64,000 bases of DNA, taken from positions 6,317 through 70,316 of the forward strand of contig QTVU01000013.1 in assembly GCA_003460745.1 (NCBI GenBank). Direction: 5' to 3'. Shown here in pieces: positions 55,334-63,925 of the stretch. The stretch comes from Firmicutes bacterium AM55-24TS. Its GTDB lineage: Bacteria; Bacillota; Clostridia; UBA1381. Each line of letters starts with the position of its first letter. Within the stretch, counting starts at the first letter, position 1. The notes below the pieces were generated by a model. It was not told the DNA's origin. It saw only the letters and a program-made list of their open reading frames with translations, and did not search any database. A program made the position numbers and the translations under genes.

Positions 55334-55809
55334 ACCTGTTCTATACCGAAAGTCTGCGGATTCATAGGGTAAATTATTTTAAATTCCCAGTTGCTTGCAT
55401 GGTAATGTGCGGCTTTTAAAATCTGTTTTTCAAGAGATGCGTAATCTTTGTCAAGATAATACTGTTTCATTCTCTCAAAGAAACAGCAGCCGATACCGTC
55501 CATATGTTCTTCAAGCTCTGAAAGTACCCAATTATCTATTTGAAAGCCTTTTTCTTTTACAAGTTTATGATAAATAGGCGGTTTAATGTCAGTAAGCACA
55601 ATTCTGTGAAAAAACTCAAATATTCCGCCCTCAATAAGTTTTATCATATCAACGCTTTCGCCCTCACACTTTGCAAGCACATAAGCATAAAACATCTTGT
55701 GTGCCTGCTTGTCAAGCTCCGTAAAGCCGGTCCAAGGACGGATATGGTCGTTCCAACGCTGAATAGATGCCGCCTCATACATCAGAGAAATAAGAGATTT
55801 TTTAATCAT
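55234..55809 (-). CDS. HD-domain hydrolase, N-terminal part (frameshifted)
   Basis: The N-terminal half of a two-lobed HD phosphohydrolase (MIKKSLISLMYEAASIQRWNDHIRP; FFHRIVLTDIKP; HYHASNWEF). It drifts into random sequence after EQVK at about 55333. Adding one A to the AAAA run at 55330-55333 (TTTT on the plus strand) continues it as EQVKTEMAQGLAAC and yields 395 residues. Likely a nucleotide phosphohydrolase; substrate unknown. Shares an operon-like layout with recX. Confidence 0.8.
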   Translation of the reverse strand: MIKKSLISLMYEAASIQRWNDHIRPWTGFTELDKQAHKMFYAYVLAKCEGESVDMIKLIEGGIFEFFHRIVLTDIKPPIYHKLVKEKGFQIDNWVLSELEEHMDGIGCCFFERMKQYYLDKDYASLEKQILKAAHYHASNWEFKIIYPMNPQTFGIEQVKPKWHRDWRLAILFTASDILPEVSIFKSFCRL

Positions 55810-55815
55810 TTAATT

Positions 55816-57024
55816 TTACTCCATCACAATATTATAACCGTTCTTTTCAAGTACCTTAATAACTCTTTCGCCGTGTTCTCTGCCGCCGACTTCACAAGCA
55901 ATATGAATAATTGCCTCGTTCGGATCAAGTTCTGCACTCAATCTGTCGTGCTGTACCATTACGATATTCGCGTTTGCCTCGGCAAGAATGTGTGAAAGAT
56001 GTTCCAAACTTCCCGGAATATCAAGAAGTGTAGTCTTGAATTTAAGCTTTCTCTCACGCGTAACAAGACCAAGCTCGATAATTCTGTGAATAAAGCTAAC
56101 ATCAATATTACCGCCAGAAAGTACGCAAGCGATTTTCTTACCCTTAACGTCAACCTTGTTGTTAAGAACAGCCGCAAGCGGTGTAGCACCGGCAGGTTCA
56201 ACAACTTGCTTTGTTCTTTCAAGAAGCAGTAAAATAGCCTCTGAGATTTCTGCATCTGATACCGTCACAACATCATCTGCATACTTGTTGATAAGTTCAA
56301 CAGTTTTGTCACCTGGTATTTTAACCGCAATACCGTCTGCGATAGTAACGGCAGAATCGGTAGTAACGTGTTTTTTCTCTTTAAATGAATTGTAAATTGC
56401 AGGAGCGCCCTCGGCTTGTACACCTACAATTTGCACACGCGGATTGATTTGCTTTATGCAAGCCGCAACACCGGCCAAAAGACCGCCGCCGCCAGCCGGC
56501 ACAAGTACCATATCAACAGTAGGTAAATCCTCAAGAATTTCTATACCGATTGTACCTTGTCCTGCCATAACTTCAAGATCGTCGTATGGGTGAAGGAAAG
56601 TTGCACCCTCTTTTTCTTGAATTTCAACCGCTTTTTTGTAAGCGTCGTCATAACAATCTCCGTAAAGCACTACCTTGGCACCGTAACCCTCTGTCGCACT
56701 CACCTTAGCAATAGGAGCAGACTTCGGCATAACGATAGTTGCGGGAATATTGTGAACGTGTGACGCATATGCAACACCTTGTGCATGGTTGCCGGCAGAT
56801 GAAGCAACGGCTGAAGTAATTTCGCCTCTTTCAACAAGTGCGGCAATCTTATTTGACGCACCTCTTATTTTAAATGAACCTGTTTTCTGTTGGTTCTCAA
56901 ATTTTAAATATATCTCTCCGCCTGTCATGTCAGAGAAAGTTTTAGATGATTCAATCTTAGTTCTGTGAATAGTCGGCTCAAGACGTTTAGCCGCAAGTTC
57001 AATTTCTTTTAATTCCAAATCCAT
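55816..57024 (-). CDS. ilvA: Threonine ammonia-lyase (biosynthetic/biodegradative, ACT domain)
   Basis: 402 residues. PLP-binding lysine in SFKIRGASNK (about 55-64), glycine loop VPAGGGGLLAGV (about 180), and a C-terminal ACT domain (FKTTLLDIPGSLEHL, about 325-400). Converts threonine to 2-oxobutyrate and ammonia, supplying isoleucine or energy. Start ATG 57024 (MDLELKEIEL) matches family length. Confidence 0.93.
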   Translation of the reverse strand: MDLELKEIELAAKRLEPTIHRTKIESSKTFSDMTGGEIYLKFENQQKTGSFKIRGASNKIAALVERGEITSAVASSAGNHAQGVAYASHVHNIPATIVMPKSAPIAKVSATEGYGAKVVLYGDCYDDAYKKAVEIQEKEGATFLHPYDDLEVMAGQGTIGIEILEDLPTVDMVLVPAGGGGLLAGVAACIKQINPRVQIVGVQAEGAPAIYNSFKEKKHVTTDSAVTIADGIAVKIPGDKTVELINKYADDVVTVSDAEISEAILLLLERTKQVVEPAGATPLAAVLNNKVDVKGKKIACVLSGGNIDVSFIHRIIELGLVTRERKLKFKTTLLDIPGSLEHLSHILAEANANIVMVQHDRLSAELDPNEAIIHIACEVGGREHGERVIKVLEKNGYNIVME

Positions 57025-57189
57025 TTTTTTCGCAAGTCCTTTCTTACTTTTTCTTATCTTATAATTATACCGCAATTATATCTATTTTTCAATAGCAGAT
57101 TTTATTTATATGCAAAATCATTATATTATTCACAAAACAATTCACTATCTCCCCTCCTCACCCTCCTTTTTCTTCATATGCTTTCCATT

Positions 57190-57265
57190 CGGGCGGCCAA
57201 TGACCGCCCCTACACACTTTCCTCTCTTTCCTCTCATTTCGTAGGGACGACCATCGGTCGCCCTC
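57190..57265. repeat. Two short palindromes related to GGGCGACCAATGGTCGCCC
   Basis: GGGCGGCCAATGACCGCCC and, 30 bp on, GGGACGACCATCGGTCGCCC. Similar to the element at 41448-41466. They sit between divergent ilvA and the MATE gene; otherwise this 300-bp gap holds only the promoter below. Confidence 0.6.
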
Positions 57266-57304
57266 TTACCATACACAAAACCTCCACAATCCCCTCACCT
57301 TCCC

Positions 57305-57333
57305 TTGCAAACCGCCACAAAATATAGTATAAT
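57305..57333 (+). promoter_or_regulatory. Promoter of the MATE transporter
   Basis: TTGCAA (57305-57310), 17-bp spacer, TATAAT (57328-57333), 40 bp before the start codon. Confidence 0.7.
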
Positions 57334-57372
57334 AAAAAAGTTGCATATAAAAATCGAAAGGAGTCGCAATAA

Positions 57373-58731
57373 ATGGAACAAACGAAAGAAAATAAAATGG
57401 GTACAATGCCTGTAAACAAGCTGCTTGTAACAATGTCACTGCCTATGGTTATATCAATGATAGTGCAAGCACTTTATAACATAGTCGACAGTATATTCGT
57501 ATCAAGACTTTCCGAAGACGCATTGACAGCCGTTTCAATGGCATTTCCAATGCAAAACCTTATGATTTCCGTAGCAGTCGGTACAGGGGTAGGTATAAAC
57601 GCAATGCTTTCACGCGCACTCGGCGAAAAAAAGTTTGAAGCGGCAAACAAGACCGCCGAAAACGGTATATTTATAGAAGTTCTCGGATATGTTTTATTTT
57701 TTCTTATAGGAATTTTCGTAACAAAGCCGTTTTTTCTTGCACAAGCAGGTGCAGGCGATATTGCAAATATGGGTATTGAATATACAAGAATTTGTCTGCT
57801 TATGTCATTCGGTATTTTTATGCAGATTGGTTTTGAAAGAATCCTTCAATCTACCGGACGAACAATATTCACAATGATAACACAGTCAACAGGTGCAATT
57901 ATCAATATCATTCTCGATCCTATATTAATTTTCGGTTTGTTTGGTATGCCGAAAATGGGTGTTGCCGGTGCGGCGATTGCGACTGTAACAGGTCAAATAT
58001 GTGCGGCAATTCTTGCGATTACATTTAACCTTACCAAAAATCCCGATGTACATATCAGCTTTAAAGGTTTTAAACCACAGATTATATTTGTAAAGAACAT
58101 TCTTTCTGTCGGTATTCCTTCAATAATTATGTCGTCAGTCGGCTCTGCAATGACTTTTGGTATGAATAAAATTCTTATCACTTTTTCGTCAACTGCCGTT
58201 GCGGTATTCGGTGTATACTTTAAACTTAACAGTTTTGTATTTATGCCTGTATTCGGTCTTAATAACGGTATGGTGCCGATTGTTTCATATAACTACGGTG
58301 CACAAAACAAAAAACGTCTTACAAAAACCATTAAGCTCGCAATTATGTATGCGGTTTGTATTATGTTTATAGGAATTATGCTGTTCCAGTTTATACCCGA
58401 TGTACTTTTGAAATTGTTTGACGCCTCAGACCATATGCTTGAAATCGGTATTCCGGCATTGAGAGTAATCAGCCTCAGCTTTGCATTTGCAGGTATATGT
58501 ATAGTTATTTCATCAAGCCTGCAAGCATTGGGACACGGCTTTTTAAGTATGATGATTTCTATAACACGTCAGCTTATCATACTTCTTCCGTCAGCATATA
58601 TCCTTGCAAAATTCGGCGGTATCCACGCAGTTTGGTGGTCATTCAACATTGCCGAAATCGGCTCATTGACGTTATCATTGTTATTCTTTAAACATATGTA
58701 CAACAAGATAATTAAACATTTAGGAGAATAG
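57373..58731 (+). CDS. MATE family efflux transporter (MepA/NorM-like)
   Basis: 452 residues with 12 predicted membrane helices in two homologous halves. Typical stretches are NKLLVTMSLPMVISMIVQALYNIVDSIFV (helix 1, split at about 15-43), FERILQSTGR and GLNNGMVPIVSYNYGAQ (second half). Exports drugs or cationic compounds using Na+ or H+. Good ribosome site AAAGGAG. Monocistronic, with a strong terminator. Confidence 0.92.
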   Translation: MEQTKENKMGTMPVNKLLVTMSLPMVISMIVQALYNIVDSIFVSRLSEDALTAVSMAFPMQNLMISVAVGTGVGINAMLSRALGEKKFEAANKTAENGIFIEVLGYVLFFLIGIFVTKPFFLAQAGAGDIANMGIEYTRICLLMSFGIFMQIGFERILQSTGRTIFTMITQSTGAIINIILDPILIFGLFGMPKMGVAGAAIATVTGQICAAILAITFNLTKNPDVHISFKGFKPQIIFVKNILSVGIPSIIMSSVGSAMTFGMNKILITFSSTAVAVFGVYFKLNSFVFMPVFGLNNGMVPIVSYNYGAQNKKRLTKTIKLAIMYAVCIMFIGIMLFQFIPDVLLKLFDASDHMLEIGIPALRVISLSFAFAGICIVISSSLQALGHGFLSMMISITRQLIILLPSAYILAKFGGIHAVWWSFNIAEIGSLTLSLLFFKHMYNKIIKHLGE

Positions 58732-58732
58732 T

Positions 58733-58767
58733 AAATATCCCCCGGCTATACCGGGGGATATTTATTT
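58733..58767 (+). terminator. Terminator of the MATE gene
   Basis: 13-bp stem AAATATCCCCCGG/CCGGGGGATATTT with 5-nt loop, then ATTT. Confidence 0.88.
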
Positions 58768-58823
58768 AGCACAGATTCTTTTATCACTTCTGATTAGTAT
58801 TATTTCTGCTCAAATTTGGCAAT

Positions 58824-58859
58824 AAAAAAAAACAAACCGCATAATAATGCGATTTGTTT
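58824..58859 (-). terminator. Terminator of tRNA-Pro
   Basis: Minus-strand stem AAACAAATCGCAT/ATGCGGTTTGTTT (one G-U pair) followed by more than six T. Confidence 0.8.
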
Positions 58860-58867
58860 GCCGTTTT

Positions 58868-58944
58868 TGGTCGGGATGACAGGATTTGAACCTGCGGCCC
58901 CTACGTCCCGAACGTAGTGCTCTACCAAACTGAGCCACATCCCG
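58868..58944 (-). tRNA. tRNA-Pro (anticodon CGG)
   Basis: 77 nt. Acceptor CGGGATG/CATCCCG, anticodon stem CTACG/CGTAG with loop TTCGGGA, T-arm intact, CCA encoded. Reads CCG. Confidence 0.95.
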
Positions 58945-59036
58945 ATATGACCTATAAACAACATAGATTATTATACCACCACTCTTCCGCAAAGTCAACC
59001 ACCAAAACAAAATTAATCCAATATTTTTTACAAAGT

Positions 59037-59062
59037 AAAAAGACGGATTGCTCCGTCTTTTT
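59037..59062 (-). terminator. Terminator at the end of the acyltransferase gene
   Basis: Perfect 11-bp stem AAAAAGACGGA/TCCGTCTTTTT that overlaps the stop codon by two bases; T runs on both strands. Confidence 0.82.
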
Positions 59063-60185
59063 AAAAATCAGTTTCATCATCGTCTGCAACCGAAACAGGT
59101 TGTTTAACAATTTGTTTTTCTTCAATTTGTACTTCTTCTTTAACTTCATCTATACTCGGTTTCTTCTTATTAAATATATGTGCAACGGTATCGTCTACAA
59201 GATAATGCGATATAAGCGCACACAATACAGCAATAACATAAACCGCCGCAACATATCCCATATTACCCACCAAACCGATTTGCACGAATATATCAACAAC
59301 AACCATATGATACAAATACAATCCGTACGACAAATCAAACTTAAATCTGATTTTACCAAAACTGTAACCGAAACCGACAGTCATAAGACAAAGCAAAAGC
59401 ACTTGAATCATATCCATATACTCGCCTGTTCTCACACCGAACCTGTCGCAATAAATCGCACGGGCAATAAACAAAATCACACACAATATTTTTGTTTTTG
59501 AAAGTATCGGCACGATTTTTTCACGATAGCGGTACATAAACCAACCTGCAAAATACATATAAAAATACGGCATACACGAATGTGAGATTATCAACCGTCC
59601 CGTTTCAGGCACTATTTCCTGTAAGTGCGGCACAACAAGATTAAGTGCCATAGACAGTATCATTACAAATATCCATACCCACAGTTTTCGATTTTTTAAA
59701 AATCTGTATATTATCGCAGTAATAATGTAAAACTGGACTGTAAATATCATTGTCCAAAGATTTGCTTGGAAATTTCCTATTCCGAAATTATTTATAAAAT
59801 CCGGTTGCGGCAAATCCCGTATAAAAACAAGCTGTCCCAGAAACCATGTCACAAAAGTCTTGTTCAGCACAAATCCGCAAAATGCCGCCGCCACAATCAC
59901 TCCGACAATTATACACACCCACAGCGACGGAATTATTCGCAGTACACGTTTTTTCAAAAACTCCCACGTGTTTTTACTTCTCTCCATAGACGCCGGCACC
60001 AAAAAGCCGCTTATGCAAAACAACACAACAACACCGTTCCACCAATCGAATACAGGCGACACTTCCTGCAATCTTATATGTCTGAATATGTGCAGAGTCA
60101 TAACATAAAACGCACTGTACAGTCTAAGCACATCAAAACAGTTGTTCGCAAAATCAAATTTAATCTGTTCTTTTACCTTGTTCAT
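59061..60185 (-). CDS. Acyltransferase 3 family membrane protein (OafA/YrhL-like)
   Basis: 374 residues, about ten membrane helices. The conserved catalytic His-containing segment is LRLYSAFYVMTLHIFRH (about 20-37), and VVLFCISGFLVPAS (about 53-66) follows. Members O-acetylate cell-wall or exopolysaccharides. The C-terminal tail (about 335-374) is highly charged and cytoplasmic, with EVQIEEKQ and DDDETDF. No polysaccharide operon is adjacent. Start ATG 60185 fits GGGGTGAAG. Confidence 0.88.
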   Translation of the reverse strand: MNKVKEQIKFDFANNCFDVLRLYSAFYVMTLHIFRHIRLQEVSPVFDWWNGVVVLFCISGFLVPASMERSKNTWEFLKKRVLRIIPSLWVCIIVGVIVAAAFCGFVLNKTFVTWFLGQLVFIRDLPQPDFINNFGIGNFQANLWTMIFTVQFYIITAIIYRFLKNRKLWVWIFVMILSMALNLVVPHLQEIVPETGRLIISHSCMPYFYMYFAGWFMYRYREKIVPILSKTKILCVILFIARAIYCDRFGVRTGEYMDMIQVLLLCLMTVGFGYSFGKIRFKFDLSYGLYLYHMVVVDIFVQIGLVGNMGYVAAVYVIAVLCALISHYLVDDTVAHIFNKKKPSIDEVKEEVQIEEKQIVKQPVSVADDDETDF

Positions 60186-60366
60186 CACTTCACCCCAATA
60201 CTTTTTGTCGTATATTCTTATTATATGTCATAAAATATTATTAGTCAAGTAAACAAAATAATACAACAATTTTTAAAATGAAAGTTGCGATTTAAAGAGT
60301 ATTAATGAAAAATAAAGAGAAAACGAGAGATTGTTATTTAATTTATTAAAAAATTTTCAAAAAGTG

Positions 60367-60395
60367 TTGACAACGAGCAAAAAACATAGTAAAAT
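60367..60395 (+). promoter_or_regulatory. Promoter of rplM-rpsI
   Basis: TTGACA (60367-60372), 17-bp spacer, TAAAAT (60390-60395), 64 bp before rplM. Confidence 0.85.
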
Positions 60396-60406
60396 AGCCG
60401 TTGTGA

Positions 60407-60427
60407 GTTAAAGAAGTAAGCTTTAAC
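60407..60427 (+). promoter_or_regulatory. Leader hairpin of rplM (L13-leader-like)
   Basis: Perfect 7-bp stem GTTAAAG/CTTTAAC with a 7-nt loop in the untranslated leader. Position and size fit the ribosomal L13 leader known in Bacillota, where the protein represses its own mRNA. Identity not proven. Confidence 0.55.
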
Positions 60428-60458
60428 ATGAATAGATTAAGTATAGGAGGACACAACT

Positions 60459-60899
60459 ATGAATTCAAGCTATTTGCAAAAGCCACAAGACGTAGAAAGA
60501 AAGTGGTATGTTGTTGATGCAGCTGACAAGCCACTTGGTCGTGTTGCTGCAACAGTTGCAAGCATTTTAAGAGGTAAGCACTTACCTACATTTACACCAA
60601 ACGTAGATTGCGGTGACCACGTTATCGTTATCAATGCTGATAAGATTATCCTTACAGGTAATAAGCTTAACCAAAAGGTTCGTTACTACCACACAGGCTG
60701 GGTAGGCGGAATTAAGGAAATCCACTACAACAAGCTTATGGCAGAAGAACCTGAAAAGGCTGTTATGTACGCTGTAAACGGTATGCTTCCAAACAACACA
60801 ATCGGAAGAAAAGCTCTTACAAGACTTCGTGTTTACAAAGGTACAGAACATGATCATCAAGCACAAAATCCAATCGCTTGGACAGGCGAAATAAAGTAA
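60459..60899 (+). CDS. rplM: Large ribosomal subunit protein uL13
   Basis: 146 residues, full length: [36 protein letters not shown] and [17 protein letters not shown] region (here [19 protein letters not shown]). Early-assembly 23S rRNA binder. Ribosome site ATAGGAGGA. First gene of the conserved rplM-rpsI operon. Confidence 0.97.
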   Translation: MNSSYLQKPQDVERKWYVVDAADKPLGRVAATVASILRGKHLPTFTPNVDCGDHVIVINADKIILTGNKLNQKVRYYHTGWVGGIKEIHYNKLMAEEPEKAVMYAVNGMLPNNTIGRKALTRLRVYKGTEHDHQAQNPIAWTGEIK

Positions 60900-60913
60900 G
60901 GAGGACAATATAA

Positions 60914-61309
60914 ATGGCTAAAGAACAATACTACGGTACAGGTAGAAGAAAATCTTCTGTTGCAAGAGTTCGTCTTGTTCCGGGCAACGGAAAAATCACA
61001 ATAAACGGCAGAACAATCGATGAATACTTTGGTCTTGATACACTAAAGCTTATCGTTCGTCAGCCACTTGAACTTACAAAGACAACAGATAAGTTCGACG
61101 TAATCGCAAAAGTTGAAGGCGGTGGTTTCACAGGTCAAGCCGGTGCAATCCGTCACGGTATCTCAAGAGCACTTCTTGAAGTTGATACAGAAGCTTACAG
61201 AGCAGACCTTAAGTCAGCAGGCTTCCTTACAAGAGACTCAAGAATGAAGGAAAGAAAGAAGTACGGTCTAAAAGCCGCTCGTCGTGCTCCACAGTTCTCA
61301 AAAAGATAA
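60914..61309 (+). CDS. rpsI: Small ribosomal subunit protein uS9
   Basis: 131 residues: [19 protein letters not shown] at the start and the conserved C-terminal [17 protein letters not shown] whose last Arg contacts P-site tRNA. 14 bp after rplM with AAGGAGGA as ribosome site. Confidence 0.97.
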   Translation: MAKEQYYGTGRRKSSVARVRLVPGNGKITINGRTIDEYFGLDTLKLIVRQPLELTKTTDKFDVIAKVEGGGFTGQAGAIRHGISRALLEVDTEAYRADLKSAGFLTRDSRMKERKKYGLKAARRAPQFSKR

Positions 61310-61323
61310 GTTTTTTATCAAAC

Positions 61324-61361
61324 AAATCCCACAATCATGCCGATTGTGGGATTTATTTTTT
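61324..61361 (+). terminator. Terminator of rplM-rpsI
   Basis: 13-bp perfect stem AAATCCCACAATC/GATTGTGGGATTT, 5-nt loop, then ATTTTTTG. Confidence 0.9.
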
Positions 61362-61798
61362 GTCTTTTACCGCAATTTTGCCACAAATAATTGTGGTAAT
61401 CAGTAATATATCATTTTAAACAAGAGTAATTTGTATAATTCTTGCTCTTATTTCTCGTTTTATCATATTATACAACCGATTATAATATAAAAAGAATTCC
61501 GCCACTATAAGACTTGCTAATCAAATTGTGAATAGAGCACCAGACTTAAAGCATTACGGACACTACAAGCCTTACATACTTTCGATTATATGTTTGTCAA
61601 AACACTGGCATAAAAATTTACGAAAACCGGTTTGCAGTAGAAATATAACGTTTATAAAAGCACAACACTTCTTCAAAACCGCAACGAGTAATCCCCATTT
61701 GTTCTATTAAACAAAGTTGTAAATGCATCATTATCGGTTGTAGATATTCTTTACCTATAGAATCCTATTAAAAGTCGTTTATTTTTCTGACAGCGTAA
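61362..61798. other. AT-rich intergenic region without a recognisable gene
   Basis: About 440 bp between the ribosomal operon and the accessory gene. It holds one short inverted repeat (CCACAAATAATTGTGG near 61380) but no frame with a ribosome site. It marks the change to more AT-rich, accessory-like DNA. Confidence 0.6.
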
Positions 61799-61828
61799 AA
61801 ACAGAAGGAATTGAATTCCTTCTGTTTA
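61799..61828. terminator. Inverted repeat, likely terminator of the HEPN-like gene
   Basis: Arms ACAGAAGGAA/TTCCTTCTGT around TTGAA, flanked by AAA and TTT. Lies about 50 bp after the stop codon at 61876 on the minus strand. Confidence 0.6.
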
Positions 61829-61875
61829 AATAAAATTTTCCACGCTATTCTACATTTATACAAAGTTGAAGAATA

Positions 61876-63681
61876 CTATTTGCAATTCGAAATTGCATCT
61901 GTCAATGCACTCACTTTCCTCAAGACTTGTTTCGTTTCATCAGAGATATTACATCTAAATAAAGCCTTAATTACAGAAGAAAACTCCGTATGAATATTCA
62001 AGTAATCATATCCATTTTTCTGGACCTCAGATAACCTTTCATAGACATACTTCCAAAATTCTGCGCTTAAGAATTCATCACGCAAAGAAAGCAAATCTGA
62101 TTTATCCTCAACTTGTTCATATATCTTTTCATAGTACGGATTCACAATCCAATAAGCTACTTGTATCGGACGATACTTTCTCATTCCATCATAGTCTGAT
62201 ACAATTTTTTGACCTATCATATCATTAAACAATGCACCATATGATGAATGTTCTGTGCTTTTAATCAACTTACGATAATATGACTGATATCCATGAATGA
62301 ATCTATACATTCTTTCAGTTTCGCTTGTTCTTACAAGCATGTGGACTAACAGGCATAAATCCAAAATTAGTTCCTTTGAAAAAATCTCATCTTTTAATCT
62401 ATCTGTACTACCATAATATCGACCATGCGCAATACGATTACGAATATGATTGTTGAAATAAAACATAAAATATTCTATTGCTTCGTGATATATGCCACTG
62501 TGTGCCTCCTCCAAATGTCTAATTTTATCTTTTAAGATGGCATCCTCATATATCGTCATTTTATTAAATCTTGCAAATGTTGTTGCATCTCTCAAATAGT
62601 CTGCAAACATTCCTTCAATCTGAATTGAAATTAGGTTATTAAATATCTCATATTCACTTTGTTCAAACTGCGCTATTACTTTTAACAGCATGTCTTTGCG
62701 TCGCTTCAAACATACACTAGTATTGATTAATTTTTTTAAGTCATCAATCAAATCATAGTCTTCCATTAGCTTTGACAGAGCCTCTCTGTATCTCGACAAA
62801 TCATTAGTTTTCCAAAGATGCAAATCATCTATCTTAGGAATCTTAGATAAATAATCTTTATATTCCTTAATTGCTTCTTCATCTGTATACTTAAATGACA
62901 TTGAGTGATATTTTTTATTAGCCTTTTCAATCACTGTATATGTCTTTACTTTAAAAAACAGCATATATTCACGCTCTATATCATCTTCAAATAGTTCTAA
63001 ACAATTCTTATATATATAAAAATAGCCATTCCTAATTGTCTCATTTTTTTCTTTGCTCAGCGACAGGGCTGTTTTTCTTAATGTAACGTCAATTTCAGAA
63101 ACATTTTGTAAATCACAAAATTCACCCATAACTGTTTTTACATGACAAAATGCATATTCTATCATTTCTTTTCGAGTACGTAACAAATTGCATTTTTCAC
63201 TCAATCTATAGAGCTGTTCCTCGTCTTCTGATATATCTCTTACTATAGAATACGAAGCTTTTTTATTTTTTATTCTATCACTTGCAGTTTTTGTTTCTGA
63301 AAGCTCATTTTTAAGACGACTAATCTCATCGTTGTATTTTTGAGTAATATCATTAAATCTGACTCTAAAAATATCATCATAAGCATCATGAACATCATTA
63401 AGAACTTTTTGAGGCAATAGTTCAACCCCCAATATATTGCATATTTTTTCATAATATAGAATTTGGTTATCACAATGGCTTAACTCACCAATTCTGGAGA
63501 CGACTATATTAATCAAATCAATGCTTGCACCCTCAACACTATTTATAAGCAACTCATAATAAAATTCTCCCAATTCTGCAAATGATAATTTATTAAAAAT
63601 TTCAGAATCACACATAGTCCTCAATCTGCCTTTTATCATAGAAAGTATATTATTGCAAATCGACTTTTCTTCTTTATCCAT
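61876..63681 (-). CDS. Accessory protein with HEPN-like RxxxxH motif, function unknown
   Basis: 601 residues from ATG 63681 (MDKEEKSICNNI), 9 nt after GGAGGAG; the earlier in-frame ATG at 63699 overlaps that site. The N-terminal half is helical with a coiled coil (about 115-145, ITQKYNDEISRLKNELSE). Near residue 415 the stretch FNNHIRNRIAHGRYYG contains R-N-R-I-A-H, the RNxxxH motif of HEPN ribonucleases, like that in DUF4209-type proteins. HEPN proteins often act in toxin-antitoxin or abortive phage defence. Codon use is more AT-rich than nearby core genes, suggesting transfer. No partner gene is visible. Assignment rests on one motif. Confidence 0.6.
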   Translation of the reverse strand: MDKEEKSICNNILSMIKGRLRTMCDSEIFNKLSFAELGEFYYELLINSVEGASIDLINIVVSRIGELSHCDNQILYYEKICNILGVELLPQKVLNDVHDAYDDIFRVRFNDITQKYNDEISRLKNELSETKTASDRIKNKKASYSIVRDISEDEEQLYRLSEKCNLLRTRKEMIEYAFCHVKTVMGEFCDLQNVSEIDVTLRKTALSLSKEKNETIRNGYFYIYKNCLELFEDDIEREYMLFFKVKTYTVIEKANKKYHSMSFKYTDEEAIKEYKDYLSKIPKIDDLHLWKTNDLSRYREALSKLMEDYDLIDDLKKLINTSVCLKRRKDMLLKVIAQFEQSEYEIFNNLISIQIEGMFADYLRDATTFARFNKMTIYEDAILKDKIRHLEEAHSGIYHEAIEYFMFYFNNHIRNRIAHGRYYGSTDRLKDEIFSKELILDLCLLVHMLVRTSETERMYRFIHGYQSYYRKLIKSTEHSSYGALFNDMIGQKIVSDYDGMRKYRPIQVAYWIVNPYYEKIYEQVEDKSDLLSLRDEFLSAEFWKYVYERLSEVQKNGYDYLNIHTEFSSVIKALFRCNISDETKQVLRKVSALTDAISNCK

Positions 63682-63737
63682 ATTTAATTTCTCCTCCATT
63701 GTCTATTCCACTGTCAAGCTTGCCTCTTTATATATGT

Positions 63738-63925
63738 CTATTTATCCCATTTAAAAGAATTCTCAAAATTTGTAGCATCTAAACCATATGCTCTATTTAC
63801 ATTATCTAATTTGAAATCACAACCTGACACATTTTCGCAATAAATATGTTTTATTGTAAAAAACCTCTAAAATACGCACCTTCTATTTCTTACTCATCCT
63901 TTATAGACGTTAATACAACCATTTC
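63738..63925 (-). pseudogene. Decayed gene fragment, pentapeptide-like C-terminus
   Basis: The minus strand keeps a recognisable tail (CDFKLDNVNRAYGLDATNF, ENSFKWDK then TAG) with the periodicity of pentapeptide-repeat proteins, and EGAYFRGF upstream. At least one in-frame TAA and a shift in a T7 run interrupt it, so no intact gene exists. The gene may continue past the window end. Weak evidence overall. Confidence 0.35.

Noticed and set aside
61528..61710. 60-codon frame in the gap after rpsI
   Set aside because: No ribosome site, no recognisable motif, and composition like surrounding non-coding DNA.
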